From Malus domestica (lineage: Eukaryota; Streptophyta; Magnoliopsida; Rosales; Rosaceae), in the NCBI RefSeq assembly GCF_042453785.1, contig NC_091671.1, positions 6,270,001 through 6,334,000 of the forward strand: 64,000 nt of DNA, in the 5' to 3' direction. This document shows positions 10,106 through 20,352 of this stretch, one piece after another (the first letter of the stretch is position 1; every line of letters starts with the position of its first letter). Below the pieces are notes generated by a model. That model was not told the DNA's origin. It did not search any database and was given only the letters and a program-made list of their open reading frames with translations. A program made the position numbers and the translations under genes.

Positions 10106-11921
10106 ATGAAGAAAGTGGAACTCGTGTTCATCCCATCACCAGGAGCAGGCCACCATCTACCAACGCTGCAATTCGTTAAGCGTTTGATCGATCGCAACGA
10201 CAGAATTTCGATCACCATTCTTGCCATCCAGTCATACTTCCCAACTACTCTAAGTTCATACACAAAATCGATTGCAGCCTCAGAACCCCGAATCCGATTC
10301 ATTGATGTCCCACAACCTCAAGATCGACCTCCGCAAGAGATGTACAAGTCACGAGCACAAATCTTCTCTCTTTACATTGAGAGTCACGTCCCCAGTGTCA
10401 AGAAAATCATCACCAACCTCGTCTCCTCTAGTGCTAATAGTTCAGATTCGATTCGTGTTGCTGCTTTGGTAGTTGATTTATTCTGTGTGTCCATGATTGA
10501 TGTGGCCAAAGAACTCAATATTCCTTCTTATCTTTTCCTGACAAGCAATGCAGGATATCTAGCTTTCATGCTCCACCTTCCAATTCTTCATGAAAAAAAC
10601 CAGATTGCTGTTGAAGAATCCGATCCCGATTGGTCAATCCCAGGTATGTTTGTGACAATCACAAGTGTTTTTTAATGCGTTTAACATGAAAAGTCATAAG
10701 GGTTTCTGAGTCATAAAGACTTCTGGAGAAGCACATGCAAGTGGTTTCTTCACGAAGCATTTCAAGTCATTTTTCAGGAAGCAATTGACTTTTTAATAAA
10801 CAAAAATCAGCATGTCATATGAAATCATTTCTAGCATAGATGTTTAGAGTAAAAGTGCTTTCTGCAAAATGAAATTTCACTGTATCAAACGAGTACAATG
10901 CTATCTCCACCAAAAAAGACCAACATGTCCAATGTTTAAAGATGCGCCCCCTTAGACTTCATTGCAGTTGAAAAGTTGTGATTTCTTGGAGTTTGATTCT
11001 TGCACTGAAAATTTTCGACACTTAGGTATTGTCCACCCGGTTCCTCCAAGAGTTTTGCCTGCGGCTTTGACAGATGGTAGGCTCTCCGCTTACATCAAGT
11101 TGGCTTCAAGATTTAGAGAGACTAGAGGCATTATAGTAAACACATTTGTAGAGTTAGAGACACATGCTATCACATTGTTTTCCAATGACGACCGAGTCCC
11201 TCCAGTGTACCCAGTCGGGCCAGTGATCGACCTGGATGACGGTCAGGAACATTCCAACCTAGACCAGGCACAGCGCGACAAGATCATCAAATGGCTTGAT
11301 GACCAGCCTCAGAAATCTGTTGTGTTTTTGTGTTTTGGTAGCATGGGAAGCTTTGGGGCAGAGCAAGTCAAGGAAATAGCTGTAGGGCTTGAACAAAGTG
11401 GGCAGAGGTTTTTATGGTCCCTGCGCATGCCGTCACCCAAAGGCATAGTCCCAAGTGATTGCTCAAATCTTGAAGAAGTTTTGCCAGATGGGTTCTTGGA
11501 GAGGACCAATGGGAAGAAAGGGTTGATATGTGGGTGGGCCCCACAGGTGGAGATCCTGGCCCACAGTGCAACCGGAGGGTTCTTGTCGCACTGCGGGTGG
11601 AACTCGATATTGGAGAGCTTGTGGCATGGCGTCCCTATTGCGACGTGGCCCATGTATGCAGAGCAGCAACTCAATGCTTTTAGGATGGTGAGGGAGTTGG
11701 GGATGGCGTTGGAGATGAGGCTGGATTACAAGACAGGCAGCGCTGATGTGGTGGGGGCGGACGAGATTGAGAAGGCTGTGGTTGGTGTGATGGAGAAGGA
11801 TAGTGAGGTGAGGAAGAAGGTGGAAGAGATGGGAAAGATGGCTAGAAAAGCTGTGAAGGATGGAGGGTCTTCATTTGCTTCTGTTGGGAGATTTATTGAG
11901 GATGTGATTGGTCAGAATTAG
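10106..11921 (+). CDS. UGT71K: UGT-A: UDP-glycosyltransferase, UGT71 family (2 exons)
   Basis: Exons 10106-10643 and 11026-11921 give 477 residues, normal for family-1 plant UGTs. The intron (382 bp, GT-AG) splits Gly180 in phase 1. In the N-terminal acceptor domain, His16 of PSPGAGHH is the expected catalytic base and Asp124 of LVVD its likely partner. The C-terminal donor domain holds a full 44-residue PSPG box at 350-393, starting WAPQ, with HCGWNS, and ending AEQ. A terminal Gln usually means UDP-glucose. The expected activity is O-glucosylation of small phenolics or hormones in the cytosol. From memory it resembles apple UGT71K1, reported on phloretin, but the subfamily and substrate are inference. 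It carries GHHLP where B, C and D have GHLV. ATG 10106 (MKKVEL) is chosen because it aligns with the other copies; an in-frame ATG at 10049 would add 19 residues. A dead OTP81-like gene lies tail to tail downstream. Confidence 0.93.
10677..10895. repeat. MITE-like insert in the UGT-A intron
   Basis: About 215 bp bounded by GCGTTTAACAT and TGTATCAAACGA, which are imperfect inverted ends. It is also present in the introns of B and C and absent from D, whose intron is only 175 bp. Internal pieces (AGAAGCACATGCAAG, AAAAGTGCTTT) are of the kind found in plant hAT-like MITEs. The target duplication was not resolved. Confidence 0.55.
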
Positions 11922-12401
11922 GGTTTTAAGTAGTATGGGTTGTTAATTTTTTAAGTTTAAGAACTCATGAATGTACTAATTTTTCCTTGTTCTTGTATGT
12001 TGATTATGAATTTATCAGCTTGTAATTTATATGTTTTAGTTCTACAATGATAAATCAAACAAAACGATTTTGTAAATTTGTTAGGAAAGAGGGTTTTGGA
12101 GTTTGTGATATTGAGCCTCCACGTTGTCGGATGAGATTTAAGTTCAACTCTCGCGGATGAAAGTAGTTGAATAACATTGCTTACAGAAAACGGGATTTTG
12201 GTTATCACATATTAATCAATGACATAATGCATATTAAGGATGGTTGGGAACCATATGAAAAATATAGATCAAGAAGCTTCCAGAGGTTTTACAAATTGAC
12301 TTCATTTCTTGCAGACCAAGAGCTTCAGTTTATCATTTATTCATTTCTTGCAGGCCATCCTTGCTAGCAAATCAACCATCTCCTGCAACTAAAAGTCAAT
12401 G
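11922..12401. other. 3' flank of UGT-A
   Basis: Likely 3' UTR and terminator region followed by spacer. Sequence from about 12000 (TTATGAATTTATCAGC) recurs after B (25787 on), C (about 32038) and D (about 35568). No gene is seen before the PPR pseudogene begins. Confidence 0.6.
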
Positions 12402-13834
12402 CTAATGAAGTTTCAATCTTGCTGTTAACGTTTTCGGCTCCAACTCAAGCATATGGCTACACGCCTTTTCAGCAAGCTGAACATTCCCATGAAGTCCAAA
12501 GGCCCGAAGAACAGCCCCCCATACAGAAGCAGTAGGAGCTATTGGCATTTTCTCAATCAACTCTATAGCTTCCTCCAGATTTCCAGAACAACCTAAAATA
12601 TCGACCATGCAAGCATAGTGCTTTACACCAGGCACAACCCCGAAAACTGGCTCCATTTGAAAGAGAAACGTTCTTCCTTCGTCCACCAATCCAGCATGGT
12701 TGGTGAGTGTCATGGAATTGGGCTTCACCTTGGTTTCTAGCATTCTTGAGAAACAATCCAATGCATCCCTCCCTTTCCCATGCATTGCCAGAGCAGCAAT
12801 CATAGCACTCCATACGAACACATCTCTTCTTTCCACTGATTTAAACACCTCAAGTGCCTTATCCAGATCCCCACACTTTGCATACATGTTGATAAGCGAG
12901 GTTGTGAGGTGACAATTCATCTTCATACCCTGCTTCTTTGTGTAAACATGTATCAACCCACCAAGACAATTGCTCTCAATTGAGCACAGGCTGCCAGAGT
13001 ACTAACTAGAGTGACATCGTCAGGTTTCTGGCTCTTCCTTTTCTGCAAGTCATGAAAATCGCCAAAGCCTCCTTTGGCTTGTCACTTTGTTCATAAGACG
13101 AAGTGAGGACATTCCATGCAGCAATGTCTTGACCAGGCATTGCAGCGAAAACCCACCAAGCCTCATCATAATTTCCTGACTGAGCATACCCATCAAGCAT
13201 TGTAGTCCACGAGAAAATATCCTTCTCCGGCATCCTATCAAACAATCATTTCGCTTCCTCAATACTCCCACATATCACATACATATCAAGCATAGCATAG
13301 CATTGTTCAAAGTCAAGTTCTCTCCAATTTCATTCCTTTCAATACACGAACAAATCCACCTCCCAAACTCCAAATCCACCTTCTTTGCGCAAGCTGACAA
13401 CACACTCACCATCATCACATCATTCGGCTTCACATTCTCCGCCTCCATCTCCGTAAACAACTCCAAGGCCTCCTCTGGACAATTCCCTTGCGCAAAAGCC
13501 GTGATCATAGAATTCCAAGACACAACATCTTTCTTAGTAGTCTTCACGAAAACCTGCCGTGCCAAATCTAAATCCCCGCACGATCCATACAAATGAACCA
13601 GCGAATTGAAAATTTAAACGTCCGAACCAAGCGAGGCCTTTATCACCATGCCATGAAACCCTCTTCCGAGCTCAAAAATCCGGAGCTCTGAAGCCACATT
13701 GATCATAAACGGGTAAGTAAAAAAATTGGAACTTTCCATACAGCGATAAAGCATTTCCAAAATTACAAGGATGCTTTCAGTCGGGTCGGTGCTCGACGCA
13801 TAAGCGTGAATGAGGGTGTTCCAGGAGTAGAGAT

Positions 13835-14273
13835 TGTTAGAATATGAGCATGAGTATGAATTGGTAAACTTGGTTGTAGGATTAGAGATTGAGTAGGAAG
13901 TCTTGTTGGGAATGAATTTGTAAATCCATGTTGTAACTGGACTGCTATTTGGGATGAATTGGTATTCTATATGGATCTTAATAGGAGAATCCTTATAGAA
14001 TTTGGCTAAGATTGTATAGTATATATATGGTGGCCTCTGCTCTTGCAGTGTGTACTCAATAAAAGACTAAGACCTATTATTAGTTGAGAGTCTCGTTCAC
14101 TGAAGAGAGGAGAAGGTGCACCACGACTTTGCTGCAGAAATCAGACATGGCAGCAGCTTCGAACTCTTCTGCAGATATGTTTTCTCTCTGTGCATTGCTT
14201 TATGGTTTATGGTTTTGTGTTTTGATCACGGTAACTTGCTTTGCATGATCCTGGTGTTGTGTTTATTCTAACA
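13835..14273 (+). repeat. 5' LTR of the 13835-17719 element
   Basis: 439 bp, TG...CA ends. It contains a TATATATA run near 14020 and an AATAAA signal near 14058. Confidence 0.85.
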
Positions 14274-14275
14274 TG

Positions 14276-14629
14276 TGGTATCAGAGCCAATCCCTGGCCG
14301 GAAGTGTGCCGATGAGGACGTCGGGCCCCTAAGGGGGGTGGATTGTGACATCCCACATCGGCCAAGGAAGTGATCCTTAAATGTATATTCTCATCCCTAT
14401 CTAGCACGAGGCCTTTTGGGAGCTCACTGGCTTCGGGTTTCGTAGGAACTCCGAAGTTAAGCGAGAAGGAGGTCAGAGCACTCCCAGGATGGGTGACCCA
14501 CTGGGAAGTTGCTCGTGAGTTCCCAAAAACAAAACCGTGAGGGCGTGGTCGGGGCCCAAAGCGGATAATATCGTGCTACGGTGGTGGAGCGGGCCCGAGA
14601 AATGGTCCGCCCCAGGCAGGGATGTGACA
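14276..14629 (+). mobile_element. Cassandra TRIM segment (internal domain + one LTR with 5S-like region)
   Basis: From the primer-binding motif at 14276-14288 the sequence follows the short Cassandra interior to a polypurine tract (AAGGGGGGTGGAT). A 286-bp LTR follows at 14344-14629 (TGTGACATCC...GATGTGACA). The LTR holds a 5S rRNA-like region at about 14410-14530, with box A AGTTAAGCG (14455-14463) and box C GGATGGGTGACC (14487-14498). A second TGGTATCAGAGCC follows at 14632-14644. Only one Cassandra LTR is present and its interior starts exactly at the copia primer site, so this is not a plain nested insertion. Confidence 0.85.
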
Positions 14630-17280
14630 AATGGTATCAGAGCCTTGGGTTCATAAATTATAAGTTCTGTGATTAAAACCAATAGGTTCCAAAACCATAA
14701 ATAATATTGAGGAAAATATATCTTCATTGCCGCGTTAGGGAATCGAACACAGGTTCTAGTATAATGCCTTGCGAATAACGAAAAAACATGTTTGAAAAAT
14801 ATAACCTTTTGAATTTCAAAGGATGTTACGGTTGGATTTTCTGCAAATCCAAGGGAAGGGGTTTTCTTTCCGATTGGGTCTTTTCGAGTAAGAACATTAA
14901 CCAACAATACATGCTTCTGAGTTACAATCTTACAACTGATATGATCAATTTGAATGGTTATTCCGCTGCACTGTTTAAAAAATTGGATCTGTGCAAGGTA
15001 TGTTTGATAAATTGCAAAGTTTTATTCTTGCCTTCTTAACGGTTGTTCTGCAAGATTGAGTCCAGGGTTTATATTAGATCTTAAAGGATAAGATTATGAT
15101 AACAAAATCTATATGGATTCAATTGAATTGAAACTGTTTTGCATAAATTTTAGACCTTGGGTGTTCGATCATGTGTTATCCGCAATTATTTTGAAATCTG
15201 CAGATTACTAATGCACCTTTATGTTTTCTGTTAAACCATGAATGATGGTTATCATGCATGAGACATCTCTTGACTGTCTGTTGTTGCATATCTTGTCATG
15301 GTTTTCGCTAAGTTTTGATAAGTCAATTTTTCTATGTATGCTTATCAACTATATGTTGTTAAGTCTATATGTATGATTTATTGATGAGAGTTGTGATGTG
15401 CTAAACTGCAAAAGGAAATCAGGAACCTAACTGGTTCATATTTGTGATTTCTTCTGCAGCATCCGCCATGTCTCTCAAGACTTTGAACTTAGCTTATATA
15501 CCAACTCTCAGCTGAAGGTGTCTTATAATACACAAGACAAGAGTTGGGATATAGATGAGCTCATCGCACAATGTGTTCAAGAGGAGACTCGGCAAAAGCT
15601 AGAAAGAGGCAAGGATGTTGAGACTGTGAATTTTGTGCAAGTAGGAAAGGGGAAGAAATTCAACAATGCTGGAAATAATTCAGGTAAGAATTTCAAGTAC
15701 TCCAAACCTTCTGATAAGACTGGTACTTCTACTAAAATATTTGATATTTCTAAAGGGTCTAACAATCTTAAACCAAAAGTTAAAAATGTTGCCAAGCTTA
15801 AGTGTTTTTTTTCTGCAAAACTCGAGGTCATCTAAGAAAGGATTGTGAATTGTTTAAGGATTATTTGAGAGCTAATGGCAAAGAGGTAGTTAATGTCTGT
15901 GAAGAGTCTTTTGATCAGTGGGAGTAGTTTGTTTTTCTGTTTTACAAAGAGCAATTGCTGCATTAAGGACAATTGGAAAATAAAGTTTGAGAAGTGTTGC
16001 TACTGTGAAGTTCGAAGAGCTGGTGTGGCAGTTTTGTTCTTCTCTAAAGTTAAGTTTATGTTTAGCTAGTTTAATTATCAATTAGTATAATTGTTAGCTA
16101 GGTTTATTGCATTCAGAGATTCAATTTTTGTAATTGATTGGTCTGATATATATATGTTTCCGCTACTGAGTATTGGTACTCATCTAATAAATGGTATGTA
16201 ATTCTTGAAAATCAGATCAGAGACATGAAACATAAAGCTTACATCTTGTATAATTTTAAATTCCTGATATGATGTTTCAATAACAGTCTTTTCCCAAGGC
16301 TCGTTACTTTAAAATTTTAAAGTTTTGCAGTTTTGGATGGTGGTCTTATTGTAGAGGAAGTTTTGTTTGATGCTTTGGAAACAGTTTGGCTGTTTTAAGC
16401 TTATGATTAGTAAATCGTTTTAAGTCAAGGTTATGTTGCTTTCCTATAAGATCGATTTATGTTTTGGTCTTTTTGAAAAGTGGGAGCATATTATGTGATT
16501 GACTGTTTAATATCAGTTTATGTTATGAGTCATATTTGCAGTCTGGATATGTGTGAACTTAGAATCAATACTGCATTTTGGTTGTGGTTTATGATTCTCT
16601 GTTTCCATGTTTTGGAGTGTAATAGAATGATGGTCATAACGATGGATTCTCAGGTGAGGCTCTGCAGTCACTTCTTATAAATTGGAGAAGTTCATGTCTG
16701 AAATTGATCTCATGTTAAAGTGGGAGAAAATGTAATAATATAAACATGAGATTGGGTGTTTTTTTACGGTGAATGGTTAAGTCCAATTAGAATAAGAAAG
16801 CTTTATGAGAAGCTGTGAACAAATCCTTGTTTGTGAAGGGTTCTGTTAAAAATATTTGAACTGATATGGCTTGGAAAACATAAGTTGTTTTCTATAAGGA
16901 TTGTAATAGGAAATCCTTGTCAAGTTATAAGGACATATATATGTTTTGGATTCAGATTGATGCTTGAGAATCTTTGTGATTTGACTTGAGCAGTTGGTTG
17001 AATTCATATATTGGTAATTCTTTATATTGGAATGAATTACTAGTTGATAATTTTACTATCTGTTGGACTTAATTGTTTCGAATTAAGTTAAGGAATAGTG
17101 GGAGTGGATATTTAGGTCCACTGATGTCAATTTGATCATAATGTTATAAGTGCAGATTTAACATAAGCAATCTGAGGGCTTTAGACTGATTATGATGTAG
17201 CTCAAAGGGGCGTAGTGATCACCCTATTATAGTCGTAATCGAACTAGTTTTCTCGGTTCATACTTGCTCAAGTGGGAGAA

Positions 17281-17719
17281 TGTTAGAATATGAGCATGAG
17301 TATGAATTGGTAAACTTGGTTGTAGGATTAGAGATTGAGTAGGAAGTCTTGTTGGGAATGGATTTGTAAATCCATGTTGTAACTGGACTGCTATTTGGGA
17401 TGAATTGGTATTCTATATGGATTTTAATAGGAGAATCCTTATAGAATTTGGCTAAGATTGTATAGTATATATATGGTGGCCTCTGCTCTTGCAGTGTGTA
17501 CTCAATAAAAAACTAAGACCTATTATTAGTTGAGAGTCTCGTTCACTGAAGAGAGGAGAAGATGCACCACGACTTTGCTGCAGAAATCAGACATGGCAGC
17601 AGCTTCGAACTCTTCTGCAGATATGTTTTCTCTCTGTGCATTGCTTTATGGTTTATGGTTTTGTGTTTTGATCACGGTAACTTGCTTTGCATGATCCTGG
17701 TGTTGTGTTTATTCTAACA
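17281..17719 (+). repeat. 3' LTR of the 13835-17719 element
   Basis: 439 bp, about 99% like the 5' LTR by eye. It is followed by the GAGAT target duplication and then by the 5' part of the PPR pseudogene. Confidence 0.85.
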
Positions 17720-18057
17720 GAGATTTGGTTGGGGAATTTGGTCCAACACTTGGCGGGCATAGTCGAGGCTGGAGAAGGAAGAGAGGGCACAGACGGTGAT
17801 AAGCTTGCTGGCGGAGTAGGGGTCGAAGAGAAGGCCTGTACGGAGCATTTGGGAGTGGACTTGCTTCAGCTGCTTGATGCTGGTGCAGTGGTCGATTGAG
17901 GAAAGAGGTGGGTCGCTTGAGAAACGAAGGTCGTTAGTGGCGGTTGGGGATGTAGGGTTTGTGGGTGACGTGGCAGAGATATAAGGGGGTGCTTAGAGTT
18001 GCCATCTCTTCTGTGGTCACTCTCGCACTAGCTGTTTTCACTTGAGGTTTTTTAAAA

Positions 18058-18210
18058 GGAAAACTAATGAAAAAGATTTGAAAGCTTTGAATTTTAACGA
18101 TAAGGACAAAATAAAGGGTAAAGTGAATAGTATTAGGATTTACTTTTTAGTGTAAAAATGTGATTTTTCGTTAAAGTGAACAGTACCGGGAGTTTTTCGT
18201 TAAAGTTCCC
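18058..18210. mobile_element. Mutator-type MITE, copy 1
   Basis: A 153-bp element flanked by the 9-bp duplication TTTTTAAAA at 18049-18057 and 18211-18219. The ends are GGAAAACTAATG and AAAGTTCCC. The interior (TTTAGTGTAAAAATG, ATAAGGACAAAATAAAGGG) is one I know as very common in apple-type genomes. A 9-bp duplication suggests Mutator. A second copy in the opposite orientation lies at 18941-19094. Confidence 0.75.
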
Positions 18211-18219
18211 TTTTTAAAA

Positions 18220-18390
18220 TTCTTTGAGGAGATTCGATCTTGTGAAAACGTTTTTTATGTTCCGCATCGTGAAAACGTTCTTCGATTTAAAATTAACTTT
18301 AGCCGGTTCGGACTAAAAAAACCATCGGTTTCACTTGTTGAGGCAAGAATGCATGACTTGTTAACTTAGATGTAACCCATGCCAAATTAA
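18220..18390. other. Spacer between PPR copy 1 and UGT unit II
   Basis: No gene seen. The start (TTTGAGGAG) matches the start of the spacer after PPR copy 2 and its flanking element (about 28217), which marks the repeat-unit boundary. Confidence 0.5.
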
Positions 18391-18770
18391 TTGTATTTCA
18401 GGCCGAACATGAATCCGTTTGAAGCTACTCATATTGTACTAGAGAAGCCAATGCATGAACAATGGATTCATTTTACCTCCTCACCTAACTACTCGAGATT
18501 AGGGAGTAGGTTTAGGTGGGAAAGTTTTAGAAACATTTCCATACTTTGTGCCGGAAGTATTTCACTTAATTTTCTTTTTAGTTTTGAACTTTGGCGATAT
18601 TTATTATGTGCTTTTAAGACCCAAGACTCCATTATTCGATTATTCACTTAATCTTGTTAGTTATAGGTGTTTTTCTTCTAGTATTCAAGGCTCCAAGAAC
18701 ACAGATGTTCTAATTAATGTGGCTACACCTAATATTTTGAGTTTAGCAAACATAAGATCCGGGTAAATGG
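18391..18770. other. Conserved unit segment, unit II
   Basis: A segment of about 370 bp found in three units: split by insertions at 386-491 plus 6664-6840, here, and at 28440-28760. In unit III it stays open for 106 codons, but the frame is not kept in this copy. I do not recognise a protein. It may be a gene remnant or simply duplicated spacer. Confidence 0.35.
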
Positions 18771-18940
18771 AAAAGAAAAACCAAAAAATCAATTCCACTT
18801 TAATAAAACACGGTATAAAAATAGACCTGATTATGAAATTTATTATTTGAATGAGAATTAAGAACAAGAAAATTCAAAGTCAAAGTATTAAAAAAAATTC
18901 TCGTTTGAAAAATCCACCAAGTTTGACTACTATTTTTTAA

Positions 18941-19094
18941 GGGAATTTTAACGAAAAATTCATGGTACTGTTGACTTTAATGAAAAACCATATTTTTACA
19001 CTAAAAAGTCAATCATGATACTATTCACTTTCCCCTTTATTTTGTCCTTATCGTTAAAACTCAAAGTTTTAAAACCAATTTTATTAGTTTTCCT
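18941..19094. mobile_element. Mutator-type MITE, copy 2
   Basis: The same family as 18058-18210 in the opposite orientation. It begins GGGAATTTTAACG and ends TTAGTTTTCC, flanked by ATTTTTTAA (18932-18940) and ATTTTTTTAA (19095-19104). The empty site ACTATTTTTTAAATGAT is present in unit I at about 7178. Confidence 0.75.
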
Positions 19095-19229
19095 ATTTTT
19101 TTAAATGATACAAAGAAAGATGTATGTTGCCGTATCTTTTCGCATCTATTACTACTAGAAAAAATGGGATGTGAACTAGTGGGCTTAAATTCATTGTATG
19201 GGGCTCGGACTATATTGGTTTTTATTCTC

Positions 19230-19425
19230 AGGAAAGGATTTGGAGAGGATTCTTTCCATCGAATCTAACAAGACACACAATTCGAATATTTGAAATTTGA
19301 TCAAACGGCTAAAGTTATTATAATTTTTAAAGTGGGTCTTTATTTGTAATCGTTAGATCAAATTTCAAAGACCCATATTGTGTGCCTTGGTGAACTTGGT
19401 GGAAAATATCATTTCCCTTGATTCA
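19230..19425. repeat. Foldback MITE-like sequence
   Basis: Opposed arms (GAAATTTGATCAAACGGCTAA near 19290 and AATCGTTAGATCAAATTTC near 19337) could pair. It is flanked by partial matches AGGAAAGGATTTGG and GGAAAATATCATTTCC. The same position in units I and III lacks it. Boundaries are approximate. Confidence 0.45.
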
Positions 19426-19944
19426 CATTGGTTTTATGAGTAACGCTACACTTACTATATTTATATTGTATTTTTTAATAGAAGTATGACTAACCAATAC
19501 ACGTGTATCTCGTCTCTATTAGAAAGTGATATAAATATTGTATGAAAAATATGGTAAAAATAGCATTTTTGTAGTTTTATTTGAGTGAGGGGGCATGTGC
19601 CCAATCTTGCATTAGCTAAGAGAGATTTTTTAGTGTGTTCAGAATAAACAGTGGGGTAAGTGTAATAATATAACTAGTTGAAATTTGCTTTTTCAAAGTT
19701 CCAACCAATTATACTAAAACAATTAGTGTACTGAGTTGCCATTTAGTACTACAGTCAAGTGGTATTCATCTTCACTTGTAAGTGAGATGTCTTAGTTTCG
19801 ATTCTCGTCAAAAATGAGTTTAAACCACATTATTGCTAGCTCATTGTGAGGCTAAATTCACCCTATCTTAATGTAGATAATATCACTCGTTTAAAAAAAA
19901 AAATGTATTGAGACATATTTCTGGCATCGAAAAATTTCTCCCAG

Positions 19945-20110
19945 AGCAGATTCTCTGCCCTCCCACTTCCCATTATCATCTCGCGCTCTTCTGTTTGTGT
20001 GGTCACGGTTAAGTCACATCAACATTTTTTTTATATAGATAATAAAACAAAAATAAATAGTAATATAAAATATTAATATAATTTAATTATGATCATACAA
20101 AACAAGAGAG
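19945..20110. repeat. MITE copy related to the UGT-A promoter insert
   Basis: Shares GTGGTCACGGTTAAGTCAC and AATAGTAATATAAAATATT with 9765-9977 and 33412-33632, but has diverged and its ends are blurred. Confidence 0.45.
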
Positions 20111-20154
20111 TACGCAGAAAGTGGAATGACACCTCCATTTCTTCCAGTGAGATA

Positions 20155-20352
20155 ATTGACAGACTAAGTAAGCAATGATGTAGGAATTGACAGAGTACGT
20201 AAGCAATGATGTAGGGGAGGGCCATATAATATATAAGTTTTATATATACATCCTTTTGCCGTACTCTTTTTTGCATTTTGCAGTTTAATACGTAATTCAA
20301 ATTAAGCATTTTTATCCAATAGAAGAACATCACTATATTTATGTGTGTGGTT
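20155..20352 (+). promoter_or_regulatory. Displaced UGT71 promoter plus 5' leader (relic)
   Basis: From GACAGAGTACGTAAGCAATG to GTGTGGTTGATGT this copies the UGT-B/UGT-A upstream region, including the TATA run and most of the leader. Where the gene should begin it switches to spacer sequence (CTCTGTTCACAAAAGAAG) that elsewhere follows AAAGAGATGT (29101). The join shares GATGT, which suggests a microhomology-mediated deletion that removed a UGT or fused two units. Confidence 0.6.

Larger units (their letters stand above)
13835..17719 (+). mobile_element. Young copia-type LTR element inside the PPR pseudogene
   Basis: LTRs of 439 bp (13835-14273 and 17281-17719), starting TGTTAGAATA and ending TTCTAACA, are flanked by the duplication GAGAT at 13830-13834 and 17720-17724. 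The primer-binding motif TGGTATCAGAGCC follows the 5' LTR. A polypurine tract (AAGTGGGAGAA) precedes the 3' LTR. The only recognisable coding part is a gag-like stretch at about 15518-15900 with the start of a zinc-knuckle motif; no pol was seen, so the element is non-autonomous. The LTRs differ at about four positions by eye, which indicates a recent insertion. A Cassandra segment (14276-14629) lies between the 5' LTR and the leader. Confidence 0.88.
12402..18004 (-). pseudogene. OTP81: OTP81-like PPR editing-factor pseudogene, copy 1
   Basis: On the minus strand, from an ATG at 18004, the translation reads as a PLS-class PPR protein closely like Arabidopsis OTP81 (At2g29760), a plastid RNA-editing factor. 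Pieces match in order: the N-terminus (17720-18004), [13 protein letters not shown] repeats (13275-13592), [19 protein letters not shown] (13006-13245), and INMYAKCGDLDKALEVF to the start of the E region (12402-12956). The coding sequence ends soon after LELEP, so the remaining E/E+ and DYW regions expected of OTP81 are missing. At least three frame breaks separate the pieces, and a 3.9 kb LTR element (13835-17719) sits inside. It cannot make a full protein. It faces UGT-A tail to tail, as the second copy faces UGT-B. Confidence 0.85.

Noticed and set aside
10962-11025. In-frame codons before UGT exon 2 ([11 protein letters not shown]-like) that could extend the exon
   Set aside because: The alternative acceptor after CATTGCAG does not match the phase left by exon 1, the frame is not kept in UGT-D, and the family's shared sequence resumes at IVHPVPPRV after CACTTAG.
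11309-11674. A 121-codon minus-strand frame opposite the UGT donor domain, kept in all four copies (also 23076-23441, 31344-31709, 34874-35239)
   Set aside because: Its conservation follows from the conserved PSPG region on the other strand. There is no independent protein feature or start signal.
14410-14530. A genuine 5S rRNA gene
   Set aside because: The match is partial and is embedded in a Cassandra LTR with TG...CA ends, primer site and polypurine tract. It is the known 5S-derived region of that TRIM.
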